Source: Larkinella bovis
Lineage (GTDB): Bacteria; Bacteroidota; Bacteroidia; Cytophagales; Spirosomataceae
Direction of reading: 5' to 3'
Assembly (NCBI RefSeq): GCF_042655385.1
Contig: NZ_JBHSMA010000001.1
Coordinates: 310,001 to 374,000 of the forward strand
DNA: 64,000 nt
Part shown: positions 26,018 through 35,091 of the stretch, piece after piece
Position numbering within the stretch: the first letter of the stretch is position 1
Layout of the letters: each line of letters begins with the position of its first letter
The notes under the pieces: model-generated
Seen by the model: the letters and a program-made list of their open reading frames with translations, nothing else
Database searches by the model: none
What the model was told of the DNA's origin: nothing
Made by a program: the position numbers and the translations under genes

Positions 26018-26503
26018 TTACACACTGTATTTCCGGCGATACAGTTTCTGGGCCTGGCCCACCCAGTCTTCGCGCTCGATGCGGTCGGGAAAAAACTCGA
26101 TGATGTTGCCGATCTGATCCACATCGGCAGGTGTACAACTGGCCAATTGCCGAAACGTGTAGATGCGCAGGCTGTGAAGCTTTTTCTCGAAAAAGGGACC
26201 AATCCCATTGATTTCTTTCAAATCGTCAGCATCGGCGAGGGATGCTTGCCCGATGCGGCCGAAATTCAACTCATTGGCGCGGGCCGAAATCCGCTGGAGC
26301 ACCAGTTCTTCCTGCTGGGTCTGGCTTGATTTGGCACATTCTTCAACCTGGCTTTCCGTTCGGCTGAGTTGCCCCTCGAGCGTGCGAATGGCGGCTTTTC
26401 GGGTAATGTAGCCAATAATGAAACCTAGCGCGCCGGATACCAGCAACATAATCCAATGTTGCATGACGGCATCAGGCAACTGATGGGGATTCATTTCAAA
26501 CAT
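26018..26503 (-). CDS. Membrane-anchored helix-hairpin-helix protein, copy 2
   Basis: A 161-residue paralogue of the gene at 25442-25984. Order: short lead, one membrane helix (IMLLVSGALGFIIGYIT), a coiled-coil linker (LEGQLSRTESQVEECAKSSQ), then the HhH domain (DDLKEINGIGPFFEKKLHSL) ending IEFFPDRIEREDWVGQAQKL. The C-terminal 85 residues of the two copies are mostly identical, and the DNA of the 3' part is close to identical, so the duplication is recent or kept alike by gene conversion. Gaps to its neighbours are 32 and 33 bases. Confidence 0.8.
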   Translation of the reverse strand: MFEMNPHQLPDAVMQHWIMLLVSGALGFIIGYITRKAAIRTLEGQLSRTESQVEECAKSSQTQQEELVLQRISARANELNFGRIGQASLADADDLKEINGIGPFFEKKLHSLRIYTFRQLASCTPADVDQIGNIIEFFPDRIEREDWVGQAQKLYRRKYSV

Positions 26504-26535
26504 AGCGGTAACAGATTTTGATGGATTGGGGATGA

Positions 26536-27465
26536 TTATTGTTTGACGACGACTGCCGTTCGGCGATTGGTTCGGCGGCCTTCCTCCGTGTCGTTAGAGG
26601 CAATGGGCTGCGCTTCACCTTTGCCCTGAATCTCGATCTGGCGGGCGGCAATACCGGCCGCTATAAACTGTTTTTTCACGGCAGCGGCCCGTTTTTTCGA
26701 GAGCATGAGATTGATTTCATCGGACCCGATATTATCCGTATGGCCGGTTACGACCAGCTTCCGGTTCGGATTCAATTTCAGGTACGCCTTCGTATTCTTC
26801 AGAAATTCGTTGGTTTCCGGCGTATGGATGTAATCTGTTTTGCCGGTATTGAAATACAGATCCATCGGCCTGAAAATGGATTCGAACGTCGCTTTTTTGG
26901 CAAGGTCTTCTTCCGAGGCCGGTTTTTCGGCTTTGACCACCACCTCATCTAAAAAGGCGAACCGAATACCACCGTACAATGAATCGCCCGCGGGTGTGAA
27001 AGCCAGCGCATTACTTTCTTCGCCGGTCAGCCGGAACTGGCTTTCCGGGATTCCAGGACCCATAAGGTACGCACGGATGTTGTTCGCCCGCGCCAGACCC
27101 AGGTTGGCTTCTGCCGACGATTCGTTCGGACCATAAAGACCGGTAAGCTGGATCGTCTTGTTCGGATTCGATTTCAGGTATAGGGAAAGCGAGTCGAGGA
27201 GGGGTTTCACGCTAGTGACATTGGCCTCAGCACCGGCTTTGGCGAAAGAAAGATTACTCAGGGACCGGAAGGAAGCCGTTTTTCCGTCGGTGAATTCCAG
27301 ACCGGGGGGCGTGAAGGAGGGGGCTTCGGGCGTGGTCCGGACAGAAACCGTTGCAGGAGAGGCATCGTCCGGGCAGAGCAATTTGATCCGGCACGTATGC
27401 CAGTAGGTTGAACCGCCCATCCAGAGGAGTAACAGAACAACCCAGGGAGTTTTATGCGTGAACAT
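26536..27465 (-). CDS. OmpA-family protein with two OmpA-like domains
   Basis: About 309 residues. MFTHKTPWVVLLLLWMGGS forms a signal anchor. A first, degenerate OmpA-like domain spans about 50-165 (FAKAGAEANVTSVKPLLDSL, LGLARANNIRAYLMGPGI). The second, canonical OmpA domain spans about 200-309 (LYFNTGKTDYIHTPETNEFL, VVTGHTDNIGSDEINLMLSKKRA, NRRTAVVV) and should bind peptidoglycan. It heads a set with the two membrane HhH genes. ATG 27465 is chosen so the anchor is N-terminal; the frame extends to 27492. Confidence 0.82.
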   Translation of the reverse strand: MFTHKTPWVVLLLLWMGGSTYWHTCRIKLLCPDDASPATVSVRTTPEAPSFTPPGLEFTDGKTASFRSLSNLSFAKAGAEANVTSVKPLLDSLSLYLKSNPNKTIQLTGLYGPNESSAEANLGLARANNIRAYLMGPGIPESQFRLTGEESNALAFTPAGDSLYGGIRFAFLDEVVVKAEKPASEEDLAKKATFESIFRPMDLYFNTGKTDYIHTPETNEFLKNTKAYLKLNPNRKLVVTGHTDNIGSDEINLMLSKKRAAAVKKQFIAAGIAARQIEIQGKGEAQPIASNDTEEGRRTNRRTAVVVKQ

Positions 27466-27584
27466 GAAAGAACGGGGATTTGAAGGTTGCAATCCTCTTT
27501 GTGACGTTCAGAACCCGGGAAAGTCATGCCAAACCGCAATGTTTTTTTAGTAACCCCGTCAGTATCATCATCCTAAAACCGGAT

Positions 27585-27629
27585 AAAAAAAGCCGTGCCG
27601 CAGATCCTGCTATCTGCGGCACGGCTTTT
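27585..27629 (-). terminator. Intrinsic terminator of rho
   Basis: An exact 18-bp stem (27588-27605 with 27612-27629) and a 6-base loop. On the minus strand it is followed by a run of T, from the A-tract at 27585-27590. It lies 35 bases after the rho stop. Confidence 0.93.
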
Positions 27630-27663
27630 ACAGGTACCGAATCGAAAATTCGACGCCGGGTGT

Positions 27664-29691
27664 TTACCGATTCATTGAAACCAGAAACTCTTCGTTGCTG
27701 CGGGTTCCGCGCATCCGGTCGAGCAGGAAATCCATGGATTCCATGGCGTTCATGTCGGCCATGTGTTTGCGCAGAATCCAGATCCGTTGGAGGGTTTCCT
27801 TGTCGAGCAGGAGGTCTTCCCGGCGCGTACCGGAAGCCAGAACGTCGACGGCCGGATAAACCCGTTTGTTGGACAGTTTCCGATCGAGCTGGAGTTCCAT
27901 GTTACCGGTTCCCTTGAATTCTTCGAAAATAACTTCGTCCATTTTGGAGCCGGTATCGATCAGCGCAGTCGCGATAATGGTTAAAGAACCGCCATTTTCG
28001 ACATTCCGGGCGGCTCCGAAAAACCGTTTGGGTTTATGAAGCGCGTTGGCATCAACCCCGCCCGACAGAATCTTGCCGGATGACGGGACGACCGTGTTGT
28101 AGGCCCGGGCCAGACGGGTGATGGAATCAAGCAGAATCACCACATCGTGGCCGCACTCAACCATTCGCTTGGCTTTTTCCAACACCATGGACGATACCTT
28201 GACGTGCCGTTCAGCCTGTTCGTCAAAGGTAGAGGAGATGACCTCTGCGTTTACACTACGGGCCATATCGGTAACTTCTTCCGGGCGTTCATCGATCAGC
28301 AAAATGATGAGGTAAACTTCCGGATGGTTTTTCGTAATGGCGTTGGCAATGTCTTTCAGCAAGACGGTTTTACCGGTTTTGGGCTGAGCCACAATCATCC
28401 CGCGCTGCCCTTTACCGATGGGTGCAAACAGGTCGACAATCCGGGTCGAATACTGGTCGGCGCGGTAGCTCAGGTTCAGTTTTTCTTCCGGGAAAAGCGG
28501 AGTCAGGTATTCGAAGGGAATCCGGTCGCGAATTTCCTCGGTGGTCTTACCGTTGACCGACGAAACCCGTAACAGGGCAAAGTATTTCTCGCCCTCTTTC
28601 GGCGGACGGATCTGACCGCGAACGGTGTCGCCGGTTTTCAGGCCGAACAACTTAATTTGTGACGGTGATACATATATGTCGTCGGGGCTGGCGAGGTAAT
28701 TGTAATCCGCCGAGCGCAGAAAACCGTAGCCTCCGTCGGACATAATTTCCAGCACGCCCTCGTTTTCTATAATGCCGTCGAACTCCCGAACATGTTGGTT
28801 ATACTGCCGGCGAATTCGGTTGGTATATTCATCCTGCCGCGTCACATCACGCTGCTGACGATCCGGTTGCGGAGGAGCGGGCAGGGCGGGCACTTCCGGT
28901 TGAGCCGGTTGCACCGGGCTTTCGGGCACCGATGGAGCGACAGCGGTTACCTCGATTGTTTCGGGTTCCGTTTCAACGGGAGCCGTGTAAAAATCGTCGG
29001 TATCGGGCTCCAGTGACAAATCCAGGGCGGGTTGTTCGAGTTCCCGTTTCTGGTTTCGGAACGGATCATTACTGCGCGGACGCCGGTCCTGATCCGGTTT
29101 TCGTTCCTGCGGTTTTTCGCTGGCCGGAACCGGGTTCTCCGAAACGCCCTCGCTATCTTTCCGAATCCGCTGGCGCATCCGACGCTGATCATTGGGCTCC
29201 GCTTGATCGCCACGTGGTCGAGTCAGGCCATCCGGCCCACGGCGATTCTGGGGGCGATTCGGTTGGTTTTCAGGGACGCGGCCATTTCGGGGGGGAGTCA
29301 GATCGCGATTCGGTCGCTCAACGGCTACCGGAACTTCTTCGGTAACGGCAGCCGGAGGAGGCAACTGGATTTCGGGCTGAATCACCGGTTCAGGGGCTGG
29401 GGTGGAAAGTTCCGGAGTACTGGGTGTCGGTTCGGGAGCCGGCGTTTCCATACGGGTGCGACGGCCCCGGCGGGGGGCTTCCGGGGAGACGGTCGGGGAG
29501 GCTTTGGCGGCAGCTTTGGTCCCATTTTCTGAAGCCGCCGGAACCGGATCAGGCAGGAGGGATTGCTGGTCTAAGATCTTGTAAACCAGGTCCTTTTTAT
29601 TTAATTTACTAATGTCACGAATGCTGAATGACTCCGCAATCGCTTTCAATTCTGATAAGAGTTTCAGATCGAGGTCTTCCTTATTGTACAT
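27664..29691 (-). CDS. rho: Transcription termination factor Rho
   Basis: A 675-residue Rho. It has an N-terminal Rho_N domain (about 1-50, LKLLSELKAIAESFSIRDIS), then about 250 residues of disordered Pro/Arg/Gln/Glu-rich sequence, a cold-shock RNA-binding domain (GVLEIMSDGGYGFLRSADYN, near 310), and the RecA-type ATPase with Walker A AQPKTGKTVLL and VILLDSITRLARAYN. E. coli Rho has 419 residues, so the extra length is the insert. The 5' leader of about 400 bases may carry autoregulation. Confidence 0.96.
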   Translation of the reverse strand: MYNKEDLDLKLLSELKAIAESFSIRDISKLNKKDLVYKILDQQSLLPDPVPAASENGTKAAAKASPTVSPEAPRRGRRTRMETPAPEPTPSTPELSTPAPEPVIQPEIQLPPPAAVTEEVPVAVERPNRDLTPPRNGRVPENQPNRPQNRRGPDGLTRPRGDQAEPNDQRRMRQRIRKDSEGVSENPVPASEKPQERKPDQDRRPRSNDPFRNQKRELEQPALDLSLEPDTDDFYTAPVETEPETIEVTAVAPSVPESPVQPAQPEVPALPAPPQPDRQQRDVTRQDEYTNRIRRQYNQHVREFDGIIENEGVLEIMSDGGYGFLRSADYNYLASPDDIYVSPSQIKLFGLKTGDTVRGQIRPPKEGEKYFALLRVSSVNGKTTEEIRDRIPFEYLTPLFPEEKLNLSYRADQYSTRIVDLFAPIGKGQRGMIVAQPKTGKTVLLKDIANAITKNHPEVYLIILLIDERPEEVTDMARSVNAEVISSTFDEQAERHVKVSSMVLEKAKRMVECGHDVVILLDSITRLARAYNTVVPSSGKILSGGVDANALHKPKRFFGAARNVENGGSLTIIATALIDTGSKMDEVIFEEFKGTGNMELQLDRKLSNKRVYPAVDVLASGTRREDLLLDKETLQRIWILRKHMADMNAMESMDFLLDRMRGTRSNEEFLVSMNR

Positions 29692-30097
29692 AAAAAGCCT
29701 AAGTTAAGCTAAGAGGGCTTTACTTGATAAGTGTGAGAGAATTGTCGCTGCATCGGACCATAGTCCTGGTGAACGGTGGATGAATGAATCCAAATGAGGA
29801 AAAGTCGTGCTTAAATAGTTATTAATTTACAGTCAGATACTTGCTTGACCTATGCACTTTCAGCAACTGTTTCGGGGCGTAAACTCATCGTCGCGGATGC
29901 GCGGTATGGTTTCGTGGAAGACAGGTTGTTCAGGTGAATTTGGCTTGCGGCCTCAGATTACATGGATAAATTGGCAGAAACCAGTCAACCCGGTCAGGAA
30001 CTTTTGACCGCAATGTTAAGATTTAAATCCCGCTTTGTCAACAAGAACGGCTAAATCCCGTGAATGTTTTACAATTTATCAAAAAAAACTGAAAAAT
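29692..30097. other. Intergenic region upstream of rho, 406 bp
   Basis: It separates the rho start (minus strand) from the mscS stop (minus strand). A partial inverted repeat (AAGCCTAAG with CTAAGAGGGCTT, 29696-29723) is next to the rho start. A 49-codon plus-strand ORF from 29850 lacks family features. The rest shows nothing I can name. The length fits a long rho leader, as in autoregulated rho genes. Confidence 0.4.
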
Positions 30098-30101
30098 TCA
30101 G
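30081..30101 (-). terminator. Terminator overlapping the mscS stop codon
   Basis: CTGAA/TTCAG (30089-30101) forms a short stem; on the minus strand it is followed by eight T residues from 30081-30088. The mscS stop (30098-30100) lies within the stem. Confidence 0.55.
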
Positions 30102-31243
30102 GACTGTTTTTCGAGCGGGTGTTCGGGATGGGTTCGAAGATACACCATACTGGATGGAAATGCAAACTGCCCGTCATGTTTTTCAACAATGGCCCGTAAC
30201 TGATAGTTCACTTCCTCCTTTACTTTGTTGAATTCCCGCCAGTCACCGGTAGCGACGTAAAATTGAATCAGGAGATCCAGCGAGTTTTCACCGAAGGCAT
30301 CGAACTGGACCAGAGCGGGATTCTGGTTGGTTTGCGGGTGGTTTTCAAGCCACTGGCGAATATCACTAACAATCGCCCGGAGTGTTTCGGACGGGGTGTC
30401 GAGGGCCATCCGAAGGTAAAATTTGGCGCGTCGTTGCTTCCGCTGGGTCAGGTTATCCAGCGATTGCGAAATCATCAGCCGGTTGGGCACGGCAATCTGG
30501 CTGCCGTCGTCGGTCCGGAGCCGGGTACTGCGAAAACCGATTTTTTCGACGGTTCCCGTTACCTGATTAGGTCCGGTCCCGGCCGTGACGGTATCGCCGG
30601 TAATGAACGGTCGGTCGAGCAGAATGGCGAAGGAAGCGAATAAATTTTCGAGCGTTTCGCGGGCGGCCAGCGCAATGGCCAGCCCTCCGATGCCCAGGCT
30701 GGTGACCAGCGCAATTACGTTGATGTCGAAAACAATGCTCAGCGTGGCGAAAAAGGCAATGGTTAACACCAGCAGAATCATCAGGTCGCGAACAAAAGGC
30801 ACCAGTTGATCATCCAGCTTGGTTTCGGTCTGTTCCGCCCGTTTTTGAAAAATCAACCCGACAAATTTGACAAACCGGATGGCGATCCAGGCCAACGTGC
30901 CCAGCAGGGTCGTCTGATACAACCGGAAAATAATCAGTCGGTAACCGAATTCGGTTCGGGATACAAACCCCCATTGTTCGGGAATGGCCAGCCGGTCGAA
31001 GGCCAGGAAAAGCATAATCAGCAGAATCAGAAATTCGATGGGTTTGCGCATCAATCGTATAAAATCGCTGATGGTTACCGAACCGGAATCGGGGCGTACC
31101 AGCCTGTAAAAAAGCCGGCTGAGCGTCATCGACAGCACGCGTTTCAACCACAAACCCAGCAGGATAAGGAGGGCAAACACCAGCAGATTTCCGACGGAGT
31201 TACCCATCAATTGTTGCTCAAACCACATTTTTACGGATTCCAT
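30098..31243 (-). CDS. Mechanosensitive ion channel, MscS family
   Basis: A 381-residue membrane protein. Several N-terminal transmembrane helices precede the MscS core: IALVTSLGIGGLAIALAARETLENLFASFAIL (pore helix and after), then the beta domain (DTVTAGTGPNQVTGTVEKIGFRSTRLRTDDGSQIAVPNRLM). The family releases solutes under osmotic downshock. Monocistronic by position; coaX runs the other way. The terminator overlaps the stop. Confidence 0.92.
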   Translation of the reverse strand: MESVKMWFEQQLMGNSVGNLLVFALLILLGLWLKRVLSMTLSRLFYRLVRPDSGSVTISDFIRLMRKPIEFLILLIMLFLAFDRLAIPEQWGFVSRTEFGYRLIIFRLYQTTLLGTLAWIAIRFVKFVGLIFQKRAEQTETKLDDQLVPFVRDLMILLVLTIAFFATLSIVFDINVIALVTSLGIGGLAIALAARETLENLFASFAILLDRPFITGDTVTAGTGPNQVTGTVEKIGFRSTRLRTDDGSQIAVPNRLMISQSLDNLTQRKQRRAKFYLRMALDTPSETLRAIVSDIRQWLENHPQTNQNPALVQFDAFGENSLDLLIQFYVATGDWREFNKVKEEVNYQLRAIVEKHDGQFAFPSSMVYLRTHPEHPLEKQS

Positions 31244-31312
31244 GCCACATTTTAAGCATTTTTAACGTACCAAAATTGAGGAATCTGAGATCGATTTACA
31301 ATTTTTGCAGTG

Positions 31313-32044
31313 ATGAACATTGCTATTGACTGGGGAAACAGCGCCCTTAAAGCCGGTTTATTCGAAAACGAAACGTTACTGGAAACGCGGTTGCAGGTAA
31401 CCATCGAAGAATTACAGGATCTGGTCCTCACCGTACAACCGACGGCGGTTGTGGTTTCTTCGACGAACCGACCGGCAGAACAGCTGCGGGAACAACTGCC
31501 GTTGAAACCGGAAACGTACTGGCTGGCGGTCGATGGCTATACGCCGGTTCCGATGGAGAAGCGTTACGATACGCCCCATACGCTCGGCACCGACCGGATT
31601 GCGTCGGCGGTGGGAGCGAAGGTTCTGTTTCCGGATGAAGCCTGTCTGGTGATCGATCTGGGAACCTGCGTGACGTACGATTATGTGGATGCGGACTCGG
31701 TTTTTCTCGGCGGAATGATTTCTCCCGGTTTTCGTATGCGATTCCGGGCGATGCATTCGTTTACTGAAAGGCTACCCCTGGTAGAGCCGGACGAACCACG
31801 GCCGTCGCTGCTGGGGAAAAATACCCGCCAGGCAATGCAGGCCGGAGTGATCAACGGTTTACGGGCCGAACTGGGCGGAATCATCGACGCTCATCGTCGG
31901 GAACATCCGGCAATAAAGGTGTTAATCTGCGGGGGAGATGCACCGTTTTTTGAAAGTAGCCTGAAACCCCCCATCTTTGCAGTTCCCGAACTGGTACTGA
32001 TCGGATTGAATCGAATTTTACAGCATAATGTCTATCTCTCGTAA
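31313..32044 (+). CDS. coaX: Type III pantothenate kinase
   Basis: A 243-residue ASKHA-fold kinase. Motifs: MNIAIDWGNSALKAGLF (phosphate 1), GTDRIASAVGA, VIDLGTCVTYDYV (phosphate 2 with catalytic Asp nearby) and FLGGMISPGFRMRF. It phosphorylates pantothenate at the start of CoA synthesis. ATG 31313 follows an ATTTTTGCAG element by 5 bases, so the mRNA may have almost no leader. The next gene overlaps it by 17 bases, which suggests an operon with lptC. Confidence 0.93.
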   Translation: MNIAIDWGNSALKAGLFENETLLETRLQVTIEELQDLVLTVQPTAVVVSSTNRPAEQLREQLPLKPETYWLAVDGYTPVPMEKRYDTPHTLGTDRIASAVGAKVLFPDEACLVIDLGTCVTYDYVDADSVFLGGMISPGFRMRFRAMHSFTERLPLVEPDEPRPSLLGKNTRQAMQAGVINGLRAELGGIIDAHRREHPAIKVLICGGDAPFFESSLKPPIFAVPELVLIGLNRILQHNVYLS

Positions 32045-33314
32045 CGGATTGTATTCCGTCTTGGTTACCTGCCTTTTACTGCTTGGAATGGCTTCGTTTA
32101 CCGCTCAGGCACAAGGTATTGGCAATTCTCCCTATTCATCACTGGGTGTTGGTGAAATTTATGGCAGCAGTAACATTACCAATTTGGGCATGGGGGGCAT
32201 GGGGACGGCCTACGCCAACAGCTTCTTTCTGAACAGTGTCAACCCGGCTTTGCTGGTTCGTAACCGCTACACGATTTTTGAAGTCGGGCTGTTGGGCCAA
32301 TCCAAGAAGCTGGCCGATTCCCGGGGGCAGAATCAGCAGGATTTCGGGGCCAACCTCAGCTACCTGACCTTCACGTTTCCGGTAACCCGGTATTGGTCGG
32401 CGGGCATTGGCCTGCGGCCCTATAGCTATGTCGACTACCAGACCACCCAATACCAGAAAGTTCCCGGAACGATTTACGAGTCCGAATACATTTACCGCGG
32501 TCGAGGGGGGCTTAACAAGGCTACGTTTACCAATGGATTCAGCCTGACAAAGAATATTTTTGTGGGCGTAGAAGGGGCGTTTATTTTCGGAAATACGACC
32601 AACGACTCGGATTCGCGTCTGCTGATTGGCGGTGACGATATTACCGTGAAACGCTCCACCCTGACGTCATATAGCGACATCGTCTGGCGCTTGGGGGCGG
32701 CCTGGCGACCAAAATTGCACAAAGACTGGTTCCTGAACGTCGGCGCAACCATTGATCCAAAGACAAAACTGAACGGAACGTCGCTGGACACCTACCAGCA
32801 GATCGATGCCAGTGGGAGCCTGATTTCCAATCCGGATACGGTGAGCTCCCGTACCGGCGGTGCGGTGACGCTCCCGACGCAGTTTCGGGGCGGAATTGTG
32901 CTCGAAAAATCACAGAAACTGGCCGTTGGCGTCGAGTTTGGTTACCAGCCCTGGTCACAGTATAAAGCCCTGGACGGCACGTCAGGGCAGTTGAAAGACA
33001 GTTATTCCATCGGTGCCGGACTCGAATACACGCCCAGAATCCGTTCAACCCGGTACCTGGATCTGATTCCGTATCGGCTTGGGTTCAATTACGCCCAGTT
33101 GCCGTATTCCGTGGGCGGAAAACAACCGACGGATGTCAACGTCAGCCTGGGGCTTTCGTTGCCGGTCGGGCAGTTTGTCAACTCGGTGACGGTTTCGCTG
33201 ATCGGCGGACAGCGCGGAACCATCACCGACGGTCAGATCCGGGAACGGTATTTCAAAATCGGACTCGGGTTGTCGCTGAATCAGCAGTGGTTCCAGCGGT
33301 ATAAGGTTGACTAA
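32028..33314 (+). CDS. Outer-membrane beta-barrel protein, unknown
   Basis: A 428-residue protein with a signal peptide (LLLLGMASFTAQAQG) and a start GIGNSPYSSLGVGE typical of a conserved Bacteroidota outer-membrane protein seen near coaX and lptC. It has alternating hydrophobic and polar strands and an aromatic-rich end. Overlaps coaX by 17 bases and is followed by lptC, so the three probably form an operon linked to envelope growth. I cannot name a function. Confidence 0.75.
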   Translation: MSISRNGLYSVLVTCLLLLGMASFTAQAQGIGNSPYSSLGVGEIYGSSNITNLGMGGMGTAYANSFFLNSVNPALLVRNRYTIFEVGLLGQSKKLADSRGQNQQDFGANLSYLTFTFPVTRYWSAGIGLRPYSYVDYQTTQYQKVPGTIYESEYIYRGRGGLNKATFTNGFSLTKNIFVGVEGAFIFGNTTNDSDSRLLIGGDDITVKRSTLTSYSDIVWRLGAAWRPKLHKDWFLNVGATIDPKTKLNGTSLDTYQQIDASGSLISNPDTVSSRTGGAVTLPTQFRGGIVLEKSQKLAVGVEFGYQPWSQYKALDGTSGQLKDSYSIGAGLEYTPRIRSTRYLDLIPYRLGFNYAQLPYSVGGKQPTDVNVSLGLSLPVGQFVNSVTVSLIGGQRGTITDGQIRERYFKIGLGLSLNQQWFQRYKVD

Positions 33315-33393
33315 AACCGCCGTACCGTTTACGAAAGGCTGCGAACCATGCCAACCGGACTTGCGTTTCCTGAGTAGTAACCAACAACATACC

Positions 33394-33939
33394 ATGAAGC
33401 GTACCCTATCTATTCTGTTTGTAAGTGCTTTAAGTCTCGGAATCATCGCGTGTAAGGACGAGCCGGCGGCTAAAGCCACAAAACCGTATTCAGGGCCAAC
33501 GGAAGAAATCAACAATGTCCAGATTCTCTACAGCGAAGCGGCCCAGCTGAAGGTGAAGATGAAAACGCCGTTGCAGTATAAGTACCAGACCAATGACCGC
33601 GTTTACCCGAAAACCGTCAACATCGAGTTTTACGGCCCGGACGGACAGGTTGAAACAACGTTACGGGCGGATTCCGGTCGGTACGTTCACGCCCAGAACT
33701 TTTACCGCGTCATGGGCAATGTGGTGGTGATCAACAAGAAAAAAAACGAAGAACTTTATACTCCCGAACTGAACTGGAACCCCACCACCAAGAAGGTGTA
33801 TACCGAAAAACCGGTTAAAGTGCTGAGCAGGAATACCAACGAACGACTCGAAGGAATTGGACTCGACACGGACCAGAGCTTTTCGCACTATTTTATTCGA
33901 AAAACCTCCGGCATTTTCCGGCTTTCCGGTACGAATTAA
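33394..33939 (+). CDS. lptC: LPS export protein LptC
   Basis: A 181-residue lipoprotein. MKRTLSILFVSALSLGIIACKDEP gives a lipobox with Cys20. The body resembles LptC/OstA-like beta-jellyroll: VQILYSEAAQLKVKMKTPLQYKYQT, GQVETTLRADSGRYVHAQNFYRVMGNVVVIN, KVYTEKPVKVLS. It carries lipopolysaccharide with LptA/LptB. ATG 33394 fits the signal peptide. Its stop shares the TTAA palindrome with the convergent gene. Confidence 0.85.
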   Translation: MKRTLSILFVSALSLGIIACKDEPAAKATKPYSGPTEEINNVQILYSEAAQLKVKMKTPLQYKYQTNDRVYPKTVNIEFYGPDGQVETTLRADSGRYVHAQNFYRVMGNVVVINKKKNEELYTPELNWNPTTKKVYTEKPVKVLSRNTNERLEGIGLDTDQSFSHYFIRKTSGIFRLSGTN

Positions 33940-34379
33940 GGCTGTAATTTCTGCCGTTCGCGTTGCACCCGGCACGTATCCAGAATTTTACTGGCTTCTT
34001 TTACGTCGGTAATGACCGTTTCGTCGCCCCATTTATTGTAAATGTATGTCGTGATCTCGGCGATGTCGATGTCGGTTAACTGACGGTTGGCGGGCATGGG
34101 CCGGTTGTAGGGACGTCCGTTGACCACGATGGGTTCGTTCTGGCCGTACCGAATCAGGCAAATGACCTTTTCCTTGTTCTTTAGGTAATCCGACCCATTG
34201 ATGGGCGGATAGAGGGCTTCCAGCCCTTTGCCGTCTTCCTGGTGACAGTTGGCGCAATGCTGGGTATACAACTGATAGCCTTCCACAAAATATTTCTCCT
34301 GTTTCAACTCTGACTGACTCTGGCAGGCGAATTGCAAAAACAGGGGTAAGACGAGTAAATAGATCGGCCGTTTTCTCAT
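33936..34379 (-). CDS. c-type cytochrome lipoprotein
   Basis: A 147-residue protein: MRKRPIYLLVLPLFLQFAC is a lipobox signal peptide; haem site CANCHQ (CxxCH) near residue 42, and NRPMPANRQLTD supplies a likely Met ligand. It is a single-haem cytochrome anchored to a membrane. Its start overlaps the Sco-like gene by 4 bases (ATGA), so the two are co-expressed, and the Ccm set at 11.5-16.4 kb would mature it. Confidence 0.88.
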   Translation of the reverse strand: MRKRPIYLLVLPLFLQFACQSQSELKQEKYFVEGYQLYTQHCANCHQEDGKGLEALYPPINGSDYLKNKEKVICLIRYGQNEPIVVNGRPYNRPMPANRQLTDIDIAEITTYIYNKWGDETVITDVKEASKILDTCRVQRERQKLQP

Positions 34380-35023
34380 TTCTTCTCGTATTCGGCCAGT
34401 AAACGGTTTAGGTCGGCCATGAGCCTATCAGCCCCTTCTTCCGTGGTACCGTCGTACATGCCGCGGACGTGTTTCTCCTTATCCACCAGTACAAAATGGC
34501 CGCTATGCAGCAAACCGCCCGGAGCCCCGGCATCATCCTGCGCCACGACCATGTAGCTTTTGCCGGTTTTGAAAATCTCCTCCTTCGGCCCGGTGGCAAA
34601 CTGCCATTGCTGGCCGGTTACGCCCAGACTGGTCGCAAACTCTTTCAGCACGGCGGGGGTGTCGTGCCGGGGATCAATCGTGTACGACAGCAGCATGATG
34701 TCTGGATTGCCCTTGAATTTGTCGAAAACCCGCTTCATCTGCGTCTTCATTTTGGGGCAGATAGTCGGGCAGGAGGTAAAGAAGAAATCGGCGACGTAGA
34801 TTTTGCCGGCAAACGTTTTATCGGAAACCGGAAGGCTGTCCTGATTGGTATACTGGAAAGGCGGAATCTGGTAATAAACCGTATCCGTAACGGTTTTGCC
34901 ATCCACTTCTTTGGTAACCGTATCGCGTTCACCGTAGATGGGCAGGCGGTTTTCGGATGAGGAACAGGCGGCCACGAAAACCGCCATCAGAACCAGGGTA
35001 CTATAGTTAATAACTGAAAACAT
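34376..35023 (-). CDS. SCO1/SenC family copper chaperone
   Basis: A 215-residue protein with an N-terminal signal (ALVLMAVFVAACSSS-like lipobox). The thioredoxin-like fold has the copper-binding motif FFTSCPTICPKM (CxxxC) and a later His in HSGHFVLVDKEKHVRG. The family delivers copper to cytochrome oxidase CuA. Its stop overlaps the cytochrome c gene start by 4 bases. Confidence 0.9.
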   Translation of the reverse strand: MFSVINYSTLVLMAVFVAACSSSENRLPIYGERDTVTKEVDGKTVTDTVYYQIPPFQYTNQDSLPVSDKTFAGKIYVADFFFTSCPTICPKMKTQMKRVFDKFKGNPDIMLLSYTIDPRHDTPAVLKEFATSLGVTGQQWQFATGPKEEIFKTGKSYMVVAQDDAGAPGGLLHSGHFVLVDKEKHVRGMYDGTTEEGADRLMADLNRLLAEYEKK

Positions 35024-35091
35024 ACTGAAAAGTGGACTAAGAAACAGGCCATGACCTGAATCGTGACATCGGACTCATTTATTCAACACAC

